Shown: one piece after another, positions 25,512 to 33,502 of the stretch
How positions within the stretch are numbered: position 1 is the first letter of the stretch
Layout: each line of letters begins with the position of its first letter
Source: Micrococcales bacterium 72-143
GTDB lineage: Bacteria > Actinomycetota > Actinomycetes > Actinomycetales > Microbacteriaceae
DNA length: 64,000 bases
Direction: 5' to 3'
Assembly: GCA_001898835.1 (NCBI GenBank)
Contig: MKVM01000005.1
Location: 930,001 to 994,000, forward strand
The notes under the pieces: generated by a model
What the model saw: the letters and a program-made list of their open reading frames with translations, nothing else
Database searches by the model: none
Told to the model about the DNA's origin: nothing
Program-made: the position numbers and the translations under genes

Positions 25512-25712
25512 TCAGCCGGCCTGGACGTCGTGGTCGGCGATGCCGACGACCCCCGCCACCGCGGACTCCGGGATGCGGTACGAGCGCCCGAAGCGCACGG
25601 CCGGGAGCTCGCCCGAGTGCACGAGGCGGTAGACGGTCATCGTGGAGACGCGCATCATGTCGGCGACCTCCTGGACCGTCAGGAAGCGCACATCGGAGAG
25701 ATCGCGTGCCAT
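25512..25712 (-). CDS. BldC-like helix-turn-helix (excisionase-family) protein
   Basis: A 66-residue MerR-type winged HTH with no effector domain: FLTVQEVADMMRVSTMTVYRLV, then HSGELPAVRFGRSYRIPESAV. It resembles BldC and the mycobacterial Rv0500A protein rather than phage excisionases, because it is next to the bS22 gene and no phage genes are near. A role as a small DNA-binding regulator is likely; targets are unknown. A GAGG site lies five bases before the ATG. Confidence 0.85.
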   Translation of the reverse strand: MARDLSDVRFLTVQEVADMMRVSTMTVYRLVHSGELPAVRFGRSYRIPESAVAGVVGIADHDVQAG

Positions 25713-25856
25713 GGGTGCCTCGTGCCGTCGCTTCTGTCGCCTATGTGGGTGGTGTGACTCCTGTGACTGGAGTGCTCAGCCACAGAGTAGGGGGTCGGGG
25801 GACGCCGTGTCCAGGGAGCGGATGAGCCCCGCTCGGGGGCGTGGGACGCTGGGGGC

Positions 25857-26897
25857 ATGAAGGTGCTCGCGACGTTCCGCGCCTCGCGGCGGCAGCCGTG
25901 GCTGCAGGTCGCGAAATCCGCGGTCGCCACGATCGCTGCATGGCTCGTCGCCGGGTGGCTGATCCCGGGGCCGCTGCCCGTGTTCGCGGCCATCGCGGCA
26001 CTGCTCGTGGTGCAGCCGAGCCTCAACCAGTCGGTCGCGAAGGCGATCGAGCGCTCGGTGGGCGTCGTCGCCGGGGTGGTCATCGCATCCGCTCTCGCGC
26101 TCGCGTTCGGCCAGGCGACCTGGGTGGTGCTGCTCGCGGTCGCGGCGGCGCTCGCGGTCGCGTGGCTGCTGCGGATGACGACCGGCACCGCGAACCAGGT
26201 GGCGATCAGCGCACTGCTCGTGCTCTCGCTCGGCGCCGCGACCCCGGGCTACGCGTTCGACCGGGTGCTGGAGACGCTCATCGGCGCGCTCATCGGATTC
26301 GTCGTGAACCTGGTGTTCGTGCCGCCCCTCGCGCTCTCACCCGCGCAGCGGGCGGTGGAGGCGCTCGGGGGCGAGGTGGCGGCCTCGCTCGACCGGCTGG
26401 CGGGCGCCCTCGAGAGCCCACGGTCGTCGGCCCAGCTCGAGGAGCTCATGATCACCGCGCGGCTCCTGCGCCCCATGGTGCAGACGGCGTCGGATGCCAT
26501 CGCATCCGCGGCGGAGTCGCTCACCCTCAACCCGCGCGGCCGCCGTCGGCGCGAGGAGCTGCAGCGGCTGGAGGCGACGCTCGCGCGGCTCAGCCCCATC
26601 GTGACCCAGGTGATCGGCATGACGCGCGCCGTGTACGACCGCTACGAGCCGAGCCTCGCCGAGGAGCCGACCGTGCGGGCCATCGCCGAGCAGTTGCGGC
26701 GGGCGGCGCACGACGTGCGGCGGGTGGTGCGGCGCACCAACCCCGACCCCGCAGACCCGCCCACGGCCAGCATCCCGGCGCTCACCGCTCCGCTCGTGAT
26801 CGCGGCGCCGTCGTCCGGCCACTGGATCCTCGTCGGCTCGCTCCTCGAGGACCTGCGCCGCATCCACGACACCCTCGCCGAGCCCGACGCACGCTGA
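25857..26897 (+). CDS. FUSC-family membrane protein
   Basis: A 346-residue protein. Residues 15-155 hold about six membrane helices of the FUSC (fusaric acid/aromatic acid exporter-like) type, with the typical FAAIAALLVVQPSLNQSVAKAIERSVGVVAG block; residues 165-310 form a soluble helical region. Export of aromatic or amphipathic compounds is a common guess for this family, but no substrate is evident. GACGCT ends six bases before the ATG, a weak leaderless promoter. The stop lies three bases before repeat copy 3. Confidence 0.8.
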   Translation: MKVLATFRASRRQPWLQVAKSAVATIAAWLVAGWLIPGPLPVFAAIAALLVVQPSLNQSVAKAIERSVGVVAGVVIASALALAFGQATWVVLLAVAAALAVAWLLRMTTGTANQVAISALLVLSLGAATPGYAFDRVLETLIGALIGFVVNLVFVPPLALSPAQRAVEALGGEVAASLDRLAGALESPRSSAQLEELMITARLLRPMVQTASDAIASAAESLTLNPRGRRRREELQRLEATLARLSPIVTQVIGMTRAVYDRYEPSLAEEPTVRAIAEQLRRAAHDVRRVVRRTNPDPADPPTASIPALTAPLVIAAPSSGHWILVGSLLEDLRRIHDTLAEPDAR

Positions 26898-26899
26898 CC

Positions 26900-26946
26900 G
26901 GTCGGTTCTCGGCCTCATTCCGCGGGTTTGAGGCGGAGAACCGACC
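26900..26946. repeat. Dispersed inverted repeat, copy 3
   Basis: Arms 26900-26917 (GGTCGGTTCTCGGCCTCA) and 26929-26946 pair over 18 bases with one mismatch around an 11-base loop. Outer CGCTGA (26892) and TCAGCG (26949) extend the pairing. It lies between the convergent FUSC and arsR stops and so can end both transcripts. Confidence 0.8.
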
Positions 26947-26968
26947 ACTCAGCGAGTGAAGGCCCCGG

Positions 26969-27424
26969 TCAGTGACCGCGACGCTTGGGGAGCTTCTCGG
27001 AGACCACCTTGCGGGCGCCCTCGATCTTCTCCTGCGCCGTCTCGAACGCGACCCGCGCGGCGTTGGCCGTGTCGGCGGCGGTGCGACCCAGCCGGCCGCC
27101 GAACTCGGCGCCCGCCCACGCGGCGTACACGGTGGTCGCCCCGTTCTCGTCGGTCGCGACGGTGAAGTCGGTGAACGGCTCGAGCCACACCTCGACCTCC
27201 TCGAGCGGGCTCGCGTCGAGATGGTAGTAGCGGTGCTGCCCCTCCTCGCGCACGCCCACGAGGCCGTGCTCACGCAGCACCTTGAGGTGCTTTGAGACGG
27301 TGGGCTGGGCGACACCGAGCTCGGTCACGAGGTCGCCAACGGCGAGCTCGCCCCGGCTCTCGAGCAGCTGTCGGAGGATCTCGCGACGGGTGCCGTCGGC
27401 GAGGACGTCGAAGATGTCGGCCAT
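26969..27424 (-). CDS. ArsR family transcriptional regulator
   Basis: Winged-helix ArsR-family regulator of 151 residues (FDVLADGTRREILRQLLE, GDLVTELGVAQPTVSKHLKV, LREHGLVGVREEGQHRYYHL). No cysteine is visible, so metal sensing through thiols is excluded. The extended tail with AWAGAEFGGRLG and a Lys-rich end is unlike metal sensors and fits the SdpR-like branch. TAGTCT at 27431-27436 ends six bases before the ATG (leaderless). It is divergent from trkH across 71 bases. Confidence 0.88.
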   Translation of the reverse strand: MADIFDVLADGTRREILRQLLESRGELAVGDLVTELGVAQPTVSKHLKVLREHGLVGVREEGQHRYYHLDASPLEEVEVWLEPFTDFTVATDENGATTVYAAWAGAEFGGRLGRTAADTANAARVAFETAQEKIEGARKVVSEKLPKRRGH

Positions 27425-27495
27425 TCCGACAGACTAGCCAGCACACCGCGGGAGTACCATGACCGGGGTCCGGCAGAGCGAAGCGGAGGGGACGG

Positions 27496-28923
27496 ATGCG
27501 CACCAAGCCGGTGCAGCGCGATCCGCTCATCACGCGGGTGCTCGACAAGGTCGGCGACTTCGCCACCGTCACCCCCGCGAGATTCGCGATCCTCGTCTTC
27601 GCCACGCTCGTGGCCCTCTTCACCCTCCTGTTCTCGCTTCCTATCGCGACGAGCACGGGCGAGCGGGCACCGCTCGTCGACGCGGTGTTCACCGCCGTCT
27701 CCGTCATCTGCGTCACGGGCCTGTCGACGGTCGACATGGCCACCTACTGGTCGCCCTTCGGGCACGTCCTGGTGTTCATCGGCGTCGAGATCGGCGGCAT
27801 CGGCGTGCTCACGGTGGCGTCGATCCTGGGGCTCGTGATCAGCCGCAAGCTCGGCCTGCGGCAGAAGCTCATGGCGGCGGGGGACGCCAACCCGCTGCGC
27901 ATCCGCCGCGGCCCGGTATCGGAGGGGCAGGCGGTGCGCCTCGGCGAGACCGGCAACCTGCTCGCGACGGTCGCCGTGAGCGTCATCGTCATCGAGCTCG
28001 CCGTCGCGGCGCTCATCTTCCCGCGGCTCCTCATCGCGGGCACCGAGTGGCCCACCGCGCTGTGGGAGTCGATCTACTTCTCGGCGATGGCGTTCACCAA
28101 CACCGGGTTCTCGCCCGCGCCTGAGGGCATCGCCCCGTTCGCGAGCGACTGGTGGTTCCTCGGCGCGCTCATGATCGCGACGGTCTTCGGCGCGATCGGC
28201 TTCCCGGTGATCTACGTGCTGCGCAAGAACCTGCTGCATCCGCACCGCTGGTCGCTGCACGTCAAGCTCACGCTCGTCTGGTTCGGTCTGCTCATCGTGG
28301 GCGGCGCGGTGGCCTACCTCGGGCTGGAGTGGACCAACCCCGCGACGATGGGCGGGATGGGACCGAGCGACCGCATCCTGAACAGTCTCTTCCTGTCGGT
28401 CATGGCGAGGTCGGGAGGCTTCTCGACGGTCGACATCTCCCAGCTCGACGGTTCGAGCCTGCTCGTCACCGACATGCTGATGTTCGTGGGCGGCGGCTCC
28501 GCCTCCACGGCGGGCGGCATCAAGGTCACGACGCTCGCGGTGCTGTTCCTCGCCGCGTTCGCGGAGGCGCGAGGGAACGAGGATGTCGAGGCCTACGGTC
28601 GGCGGATCCCCCCGGATGTGCTGCGCCTGGCCGTCTCGGTCGTGCTGTGGGGTGCGACGATCGTCGCGGCGGCGACCATCACGATCCTGCTCATCAACGA
28701 CGACGCCCCGCTCGACTACGTGCTGTTCGACGTCATCAGCGCCTTCGCGACATGCGGGCTCACGACCGGCTTCACGCAGAGCGCGGACGAGCCGACGCAG
28801 TACATCCTCGCGGCCACCATGTTCTTCGGCCGCATCGGTACAGTGACTCTCGCCGCGGCGCTCGCGGCGTCGATCCGGCGGCAGCTGTTCCGCCGCCCCG
28901 AGGAGAGGCCCATCGTTGGTTGA
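27496..28923 (+). CDS. trkH: Potassium uptake membrane subunit (TrkH/KtrB family)
   Basis: Cation-translocating subunit of a Trk/Ktr potassium transporter, 475 residues with four pore repeats. Selectivity regions are visible: AVFTAVSVICVTGLST, AMAFTNTGFS, SVMARSGGFSTVD and SAFATCGLTTGF, each with the central glycine of the filter. GGAGGGGACGG precedes the ATG. The trkA stop-start overlap shows that membrane and regulatory subunits are made together. Confidence 0.93.
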   Translation: MRTKPVQRDPLITRVLDKVGDFATVTPARFAILVFATLVALFTLLFSLPIATSTGERAPLVDAVFTAVSVICVTGLSTVDMATYWSPFGHVLVFIGVEIGGIGVLTVASILGLVISRKLGLRQKLMAAGDANPLRIRRGPVSEGQAVRLGETGNLLATVAVSVIVIELAVAALIFPRLLIAGTEWPTALWESIYFSAMAFTNTGFSPAPEGIAPFASDWWFLGALMIATVFGAIGFPVIYVLRKNLLHPHRWSLHVKLTLVWFGLLIVGGAVAYLGLEWTNPATMGGMGPSDRILNSLFLSVMARSGGFSTVDISQLDGSSLLVTDMLMFVGGGSASTAGGIKVTTLAVLFLAAFAEARGNEDVEAYGRRIPPDVLRLAVSVVLWGATIVAAATITILLINDDAPLDYVLFDVISAFATCGLTTGFTQSADEPTQYILAATMFFGRIGTVTLAAALAASIRRQLFRRPEERPIVG

Positions 28924-29587
28924 GAAGATCGCCCACGACGCACCGGTGCTCGTGATCGGCCTCGGCCGCTTCGGCGCGGCCACCGCGGGCCAGCTGCAGC
29001 GCCTCGACCGCGATGTGCTCGCGGTCGACGAGGACATGACGCTCGTGCAGAAGTGGTCGGAGCGGGTCACCCACGCCGTGCAGGCGGATGCGCGCTCGAT
29101 CGACGCGCTGCGGCAGATCGGCGCGGAGGACTTCCAGATCGCCGTCGTCGCGGTCGGCTCCTCGATCGAGGCGAGCGTGCTCATCACCGCGAACCTCGTC
29201 GACCTCAAGATCCCGCAGATCTGGGCGAAGGCGATCAGCCAGTCGCACGGCAAGATCCTCAGCCGCATCGGCGCGAACCACGTGATCTACCCGGAGGCGG
29301 AGGCCGGCGAGCGGGTCGCCCACCTGGTCTCCGGGCGGATGATCGACTTCATCGAGTTCGACGACGGCTTCGCGATCGTCAAGATGTACCCGCCGAAGCC
29401 CATCCGCGGCCTCAGCCTCGCCGAGTCGCACGTGCGCCAGCGGTACGGCATCACGGTCGTGGGCGTGAAGAGCCCCGGGAAGGACTTCACCTACGCGACG
29501 GCCGAGACGGTCATCTCGAACCACGACCTCATCATCGCCTCGGGGTCCACCTCGGATCTCGAGAAGTTCGCGGCGCTGCAGTCGTAG
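28916..29587 (+). CDS. trkA: Potassium uptake regulatory subunit (TrkA/KtrA family)
   Basis: Cytosolic RCK protein of 223 residues that gates the TrkH pore in response to nucleotides. It contains one RCK_N domain (VLVIGLGRFGAATAGQL, nucleotide-binding GxGxxG) and one RCK_C domain (residues 140-220), the KtrA layout rather than the doubled TrkA of Escherichia coli. The start is a TTG eight bases inside trkH, so expression is coupled to it. Confidence 0.93.
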   Translation: MVEKIAHDAPVLVIGLGRFGAATAGQLQRLDRDVLAVDEDMTLVQKWSERVTHAVQADARSIDALRQIGAEDFQIAVVAVGSSIEASVLITANLVDLKIPQIWAKAISQSHGKILSRIGANHVIYPEAEAGERVAHLVSGRMIDFIEFDDGFAIVKMYPPKPIRGLSLAESHVRQRYGITVVGVKSPGKDFTYATAETVISNHDLIIASGSTSDLEKFAALQS

Positions 29588-29613
29588 CGCCGCACCGGAG
29601 AAGGGAAACCACC

Positions 29614-29880
29614 ATGGCAGGTTTCGACCTCGGGGGGCTCGGCGACGCCGTCGGCGGCCTCCTCGGCGGCAAGGGCCTCGACGCGAACGCCCTCCAGGGC
29701 CTGTGGGAGCAGGTGCAGCCGACGCTCAAGGGCCTCGACACCGATCAGATCCTCGACACGATCGGCGGCTGGGCGAAGGACCTCGACCTGCCGCTCGTGA
29801 AGAACATCCCCGACTCGACGGTCGAGGACATCAAGAACGGCGTGAAGGTCCCCGTGAAGGACTTCATCAAGGGGCTGTAG
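29614..29880 (+). CDS. Small soluble protein of unknown function
   Basis: An 88-residue acidic protein with a glycine-rich start (GFDLGGLGDAVGGLLGGKGL) and amphipathic helices; no membrane segment and no known motif. GGAGAAGGG lies upstream of the ATG. It follows trkA by 26 bases and its last 14 bases overlap the end of proC on the other strand, with no terminator between. It may be cotranscribed with the Trk genes. Confidence 0.65.
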   Translation: MAGFDLGGLGDAVGGLLGGKGLDANALQGLWEQVQPTLKGLDTDQILDTIGGWAKDLDLPLVKNIPDSTVEDIKNGVKVPVKDFIKGL

Positions 29881-30697
29881 GCCCCGCCAGCTCCCGCGCG
29901 CGGGCGATCGCGGCCTCCGCCGCGCGCTCGAAGAGCTCGGTGAGCCGCGCCTCGTCGAGCACGGCGATGATGCGCTCCGTCGTGCCCTTCGGGCTCGTCA
30001 CCCGGCGGCGCAGCTCGGCCGGCTCCTCCCCCGTCGACTCGAGCAGGTACGCCGAGCCGATGAGGGTCTGCTCGGCCATGAGCCGTGCATCCGGGCGCGC
30101 GAAGCCGAGTCGCTCGGCGGTCTCGGTGAGCCTCTCGACGAGGAAGTAGACCGTCGCGGGGCCCGACCCCGAGATCGCCGAGAGCGCGTCGATGCGGTCC
30201 TCCGGCAGCTCCACGACGACGCCGACCGCCTCGAACAGCTCGCGCGCGAGCGCCAGCTCCGCCTCGCCGGCGCGCGAGCCCGCGGCGACGCCGGTCACGG
30301 CACGACGCACGAGGGCCGGCGTGTTGGGCATCGAGCGGATGACGGGGTTCGGCACCACGGCCTCCATCGTCGCCGTCGTGACCCCCGCCGCGACGCTCAC
30401 CACCACGGCGTCCGCGGGCAGCGCGCCCGCCACCTCACGGAGGGTGTCGACGACCATCGCCGGCTTCACGCCGAGCAGCACGACACCGGCGCCCGCGACG
30501 ACGGAGGCGTTCGCATCCGGGTCGTCCTCGAGCGCGACGGCGCGCACGCCATCCGCCCGCCAGGCCTCCGCGGAGGCCGCGCTCCGGGTGCTGACCGACA
30601 CGGATGCGGGGTCGACCCCCGCGGCGATCAGGCCGCGCACGATGGCTCCCGCCATCGAACCGGCGCCCAGCACGGCGAGGGGCGGGAGGGTCGTCAT
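29867..30697 (-). CDS. proC: Pyrroline-5-carboxylate reductase
   Basis: ProC, which reduces pyrroline-5-carboxylate to proline with NAD(P)H. The protein has 276 residues with the dinucleotide-binding start LAVLGAGSMAGAIVRGLI, the block RSMPNTPALVRRAVTGVAAG near 120, and the signature DALSAISGSGPATVYFLVE near 170. The ATG at 30697 is chosen because TAGGAT at 30705-30710 lies seven bases upstream; an ATG three codons earlier would fall too near the -10 box. Confidence 0.93.
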   Translation of the reverse strand: MTTLPPLAVLGAGSMAGAIVRGLIAAGVDPASVSVSTRSAASAEAWRADGVRAVALEDDPDANASVVAGAGVVLLGVKPAMVVDTLREVAGALPADAVVVSVAAGVTTATMEAVVPNPVIRSMPNTPALVRRAVTGVAAGSRAGEAELALARELFEAVGVVVELPEDRIDALSAISGSGPATVYFLVERLTETAERLGFARPDARLMAEQTLIGSAYLLESTGEEPAELRRRVTSPKGTTERIIAVLDEARLTELFERAAEAAIARARELAGPTAP

Positions 30698-30704
30698 GCG
30701 GCCC

Positions 30705-30714
30705 ATCCTAGAAT
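30705..30714. promoter_or_regulatory. Interlocked divergent -10 boxes for proC and the CDF transporter
   Basis: ATCCTAGAAT carries TAGGAT on the minus strand (30705-30710, seven bases before the proC ATG) and TAGAAT on the plus strand (30709-30714, six bases before the CDF ATG). The two boxes share the TA at 30709-30710, so polymerase cannot occupy both promoters at once. Confidence 0.65.
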
Positions 30715-30720
30715 CGAGCC

Positions 30721-31683
30721 ATGAGCGCGTCCGGCGGCACCAAGGCGATCATCGCGGCATTCCTCGCGAACCTGGGCATCGCGATCACGAAGTTCGTGGC
30801 CTGGTTCTTCTCGGGGTCGAGCTCGATGCTCGCCGAGGGAGTGCACTCGGTGGCCGACTCCGGCAACCAGCTGCTGCTCCTGCTCGGCGGGCGCAAGGCG
30901 AAGAAGGCGGCGGATGCCGAGCACCCCTTCGGCTACGGGCGCGAGCGCTACGTCTACGCCTTCGTCGTGTCGATCGTGCTGTTCTCCGTCGGCGGCGTGT
31001 TCTCGATCTACGAGGGCATCGAGAAGCTGACCCACCCGCATCCGCTCGAGAACGCGTGGCTCCCGATCCTCGTGCTGTGCGTCGCGATCGTGCTGGAGGG
31101 CTTCTCGCTGCGCACCGCGGTCAAGGAGTCGAACCACGTGCGCGGCAAGCAGAACTGGGTCCAGTTCGTGCGCCGCGCCAAGCAGCCCGAGCTCCCCGTC
31201 GTGCTGCTCGAGGACGTCGCCGCGCTGTCCGGCCTCGTGTTCGCCCTCACGGGTGTGGGACTCACGATCCTCACGGGCGACAACGTGTGGGACGGCGTCG
31301 GCACGATCGCCATCGGCGTGCTGCTCGTGCTCGTCGCGATCATCCTGGGCGTCGAGACCAAGAGCCTGCTCGTGGGCGAGGGCGCCGAGCCGGATGTCGT
31401 GGCGAAGATCCTCGCCGCGTTCAACGGGCACCCCCAGGTCGAGGCCGTCATCCACATGAAGACGCTCTACCTCGGACCCGACGAGCTGCTCGTCGCGGCC
31501 AAGATCGCCGTGCCGAAGGCCACGCGCGCCGTCGAGGTCGCCTCCGCGATCGACGCGATCGAGAAGGACGTGCGCGCCGCGGTGCCGAGCGCCCGGGTCA
31601 TCTACCTCGAGCCCGACATCTACGTGCCCCACGACGCGGACAACCCGCCGACGGACGCGATCGTCATCAAGAGCGCGGACTGA
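30721..31683 (+). CDS. Cation diffusion facilitator family transporter
   Basis: CDF transporter of 320 residues that exports divalent cations such as zinc, iron or manganese using the proton gradient. The first metal-site helix is EGVHSVADSGNQ (H and D spaced by four) and the second is LEDVAALSGL; five to six membrane helices precede a carboxy-terminal domain (PQVEAVIHMKTLYLGPDELLV). GRKAKKAADAEHPFGYGRE is a family loop. The mRNA is probably leaderless. Confidence 0.88.
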   Translation: MSASGGTKAIIAAFLANLGIAITKFVAWFFSGSSSMLAEGVHSVADSGNQLLLLLGGRKAKKAADAEHPFGYGRERYVYAFVVSIVLFSVGGVFSIYEGIEKLTHPHPLENAWLPILVLCVAIVLEGFSLRTAVKESNHVRGKQNWVQFVRRAKQPELPVVLLEDVAALSGLVFALTGVGLTILTGDNVWDGVGTIAIGVLLVLVAIILGVETKSLLVGEGAEPDVVAKILAAFNGHPQVEAVIHMKTLYLGPDELLVAAKIAVPKATRAVEVASAIDAIEKDVRAAVPSARVIYLEPDIYVPHDADNPPTDAIVIKSAD

Positions 31684-31704
31684 GACCGCGGGAACGGACA
31701 CCCG

Positions 31705-32061
31705 ATGCAGCTCCTGCAGAGCATCCTGCTCGCCCTCCACATCCTCGGCCTCGCGGCCATCATCGGCACCTTCCTCGTGCAGATGCGCAAGGACGACGGC
31801 TTCGCCGTGAACCTCGTGCTCGGCGGGGCGATCACCCAGGTGCTGACGGGCATCGCCCTCGTCGGGGTCGGGGAGGCCGCGCTCGACCGCGACTACAACA
31901 TGATCAAGATCGGCGTGAAGCTCGTGCTCGCCCTCGTCGTGCTGGGCGCGGCGATCGCCGCGGTCGTCGCCGAGAAGCGCGGCGCGCGCGTCAAGCCGTG
32001 GTTCCACGTGGCGGGCGGCACGGCCATCGTCAACGTGCTCGTGGCGGTCATCTGGCGCTGA
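31705..32061 (+). CDS. Small four-helix membrane protein
   Basis: A 118-residue integral membrane protein with four hydrophobic segments (about residues 3-25, 33-55, 66-88 and 98-117) and few loops. His12 and His102 sit within helices, a layout seen in small heme or quinone-linked proteins, but too little for an assignment. It follows the CDF gene by 21 bases, probably as its second cistron, and converges on tadA with three bases between stops. Confidence 0.7.
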   Translation: MQLLQSILLALHILGLAAIIGTFLVQMRKDDGFAVNLVLGGAITQVLTGIALVGVGEAALDRDYNMIKIGVKLVLALVVLGAAIAAVVAEKRGARVKPWFHVAGGTAIVNVLVAVIWR

Positions 32062-32064
32062 GCC

Positions 32065-32535
32065 TCAGAGCTCGGAGGCGCGCGCCGCGGCGAAGAAGCG
32101 GGCGAGCGGCGCCGCGCACTCCGCCTCCAGCACGCCCGGCACGACCTCCGCGCGGTACGGGAGGCGGCGGTCGCGCAGCAGGTCGTGCACGCTGCCGGCG
32201 GCGCCCGCCTTCTCGTCCCACGCCCCGAATACGACCCGCGGGATGCGGGCGGCGAGGATCGCACCGGCGCACATGACGCACGGCTCGAGGGTCACGACGA
32301 GGGTCGTGCCGTCGAGGTGCCAGTCGTCGCGCACCTCCGCCGCACGACGGATGGCGACCACCTCGGCGTGCGCGGTCGGATCGTGGTGGCGCTCGCGCTC
32401 GTTGCGGCCGTGCGCGAGCACCGTGCCGTCGCGGTCGAGCAGCACCGCGCCGACCGGCACGTCGCCCGACGCGAGGGCGAGCTCGGCCTCGGCGAGCGCG
32501 AGGCGCATGGCCTCCTCGTCGGAGCGCGAGGGCAT
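32065..32535 (-). CDS. tadA: tRNA adenosine-34 deaminase
   Basis: TadA, which converts A34 to inosine in the anticodon of tRNA-Arg(ACG). In this 156-residue protein the zinc and catalytic residues are present: HAEVVAI (His and Glu) near residue 56 and EPCVMCAGAI near 84. Related guanine or cytosine deaminases share these motifs, but the DVPVGAVLL start and FGAWDEKAGAAGS fit TadA. Its ATG is only 11 bases from the upp ATG on the other strand. Confidence 0.92.
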   Translation of the reverse strand: MPSRSDEEAMRLALAEAELALASGDVPVGAVLLDRDGTVLAHGRNERERHHDPTAHAEVVAIRRAAEVRDDWHLDGTTLVVTLEPCVMCAGAILAARIPRVVFGAWDEKAGAAGSVHDLLRDRRLPYRAEVVPGVLEAECAAPLARFFAAARASEL

Positions 32536-32549
32536 AGATTGAGCCTATG
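32533..32549. promoter_or_regulatory. 17-bp divergent element: two start codons and two reciprocal -10 boxes (tadA/upp)
   Basis: CATAGATTGAGCCTATG begins with the tadA start (reverse strand) and ends with the upp start. TAGATT at 32535-32540 lies six bases before the upp ATG, and TAGGCT (reverse, 32542-32547) lies six bases before the tadA ATG. Each -10 box thus touches the other gene's start codon and both messages would begin at the ATG itself. CATAG and CTATG make the element an inverted repeat. Confidence 0.7.
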
Positions 32550-33179
32550 CGAGTGCACGTCGCCGACCATCCGCTCATCACCCATAAGCTCACCGTGCTG
32601 CGCGACGCGCGCACGCCGTCGCCGGTGTTCCGGGCGCTCGCGGAGGAGCTCGTGACGCTGCTCGCCTACGAGGCGACCCGCGGGGTGCGCACCAAGGAGG
32701 TCACCGTGCAGACGCCCGTGGCGGAGGCCACCGGGCTCGCCATCGCCGACCCGAAGCCGCTCGTCGTCCCGATCCTGCGCGCCGGGCTCGGGATGCTGGA
32801 GGGCATGGTCAAGCTCGTCCCGACCGCGGAGGTCGGGTTCCTCGGGATGGTGCGCGACGAGGAGACGCTGCAGCCCACCACCTATGCGGAGCGGCTGCCC
32901 GACGACCTCTCCAACCGGCAGTGCTTCATCCTCGACCCCATGCTCGCGACGGGCGGCTCGCTCGGCGCGGCGATCGAGTTCCTGTTCGAGCGCGGGGCGG
33001 TCGACGTGACGGCCGTCTGCCTCATCGCCGCGCCGGAGGGTCTCGAGGCGGTGCGGAGGGCGACCGAGGGCCGCGAGGTCACGATCGTCATCGGCGCCCT
33101 CGACGAGAAGCTCAACGAGAAGGGCTACATCGTGCCGGGCCTCGGCGACGCGGGCGACCGCCTCTACGGGCTCGTGTGA
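32547..33179 (+). CDS. upp: Uracil phosphoribosyltransferase
   Basis: Upp, the salvage enzyme that makes UMP from uracil and PRPP. The protein is 210 residues, normal length. The flexible arginine loop [14 protein letters not shown] is near residue 75, the PRPP-binding loop [19 protein letters not shown] near 130, and the uracil pocket [17 protein letters not shown] at the carboxy end. Confidence 0.95.
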   Translation: MRVHVADHPLITHKLTVLRDARTPSPVFRALAEELVTLLAYEATRGVRTKEVTVQTPVAEATGLAIADPKPLVVPILRAGLGMLEGMVKLVPTAEVGFLGMVRDEETLQPTTYAERLPDDLSNRQCFILDPMLATGGSLGAAIEFLFERGAVDVTAVCLIAAPEGLEAVRRATEGREVTIVIGALDEKLNEKGYIVPGLGDAGDRLYGLV

Positions 33180-33216
33180 CGACCTTTTCCTTCTGTTACG
33201 ACGCAGTTCGTCACGG

Positions 33217-33246
33217 TTGACACGGGACGTAACCCTCGCCCACACT
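33217..33246 (+). promoter_or_regulatory. Promoter of the Cys/Met-rich leader reading frame
   Basis: TTGACA at 33217-33222, an 18-base spacer and CACACT at 33241-33246; the ATG of the small reading frame follows after seven bases. A perfect -35 is rare in this window. The same TTGACA-N18-CACACT pair occurs upstream of the SDR gene on the minus strand at 57164-57193. Confidence 0.6.
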
Positions 33247-33253
33247 TGCAGGC

Positions 33254-33355
33254 ATGACCGTTTTCGTGCGCCCCACGACCTCCTTCGAGGCCCTCGGGAA
33301 CGCCGGCATGATGATGCCGGTGCGCTCGGTCATGTGTTGTCGAATGTGCGCCTAG
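33254..33355 (+). CDS. 33-residue Cys/Met-rich leader peptide (probable attenuator uORF)
   Basis: The frame starts MTVFVRPTTSFEALGNAG and then runs into MMM, PVRSV and the end MCCRMCA before TAG. Cysteines make up three of the last six residues and methionines six of all 33. Clustered Cys codons before a stop are the hallmark of the leaderless polycysteine upstream frames that sense cysteine supply in mycobacteria and other actinobacteria. Ribosome stalling at TGT TGT would change folding of the leader ahead of the winged-helix gene. A hairpin (33303-33320) lies just before the Cys codons. It is too short for automatic callers. The sensing role is inferred. Confidence 0.65.
   Translation: MTVFVRPTTSFEALGNAGMMMPVRSVMCCRMCA
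33303..33320 (+). promoter_or_regulatory. Hairpin within the leader frame
   Basis: CCGGCAT and ATGCCGG form a perfect seven-base stem with loop GATG. It overlaps the Met-Met-Met codons and lies about 13 bases before the two adjacent Cys codons, so a ribosome paused there would cover or free it. Confidence 0.5.
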
Positions 33356-33502
33356 GCCGCCCCTCGCCCGAGTGAACCGTCCATGGTGAACTCCCCGACA
33401 TCCGGCTCCGACAGCACGGATGGCGTCTCCCGCTTCGACAACTCCCGGCCTGCCGCCTCTCTCGACGACGCGGCCGCCGACACCTCGCAAGGATTCGACG
33501 AC

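Noticed and set aside
25512-25712. Excisionase gene suggesting a prophage or integrative element
   Set aside because: The protein is BldC/Rv0500A-like, is paired with bS22 as in mycobacteria, and no integrase, attachment-site duplication or phage gene is near.
28314-28955. Frames overlapping trkH in other registers
   Set aside because: Shadows of trkH, which has all four filter repeats in its own frame.
33383-33502. Forty-codon amino-terminal extension of the winged-helix regulator
   Set aside because: The ATG at 33383 has no ribosome-binding site or nearby -10 box and the sequence is low-complexity, whereas the ATG at 33503 has AAGGA upstream. Kept as an alternative only.
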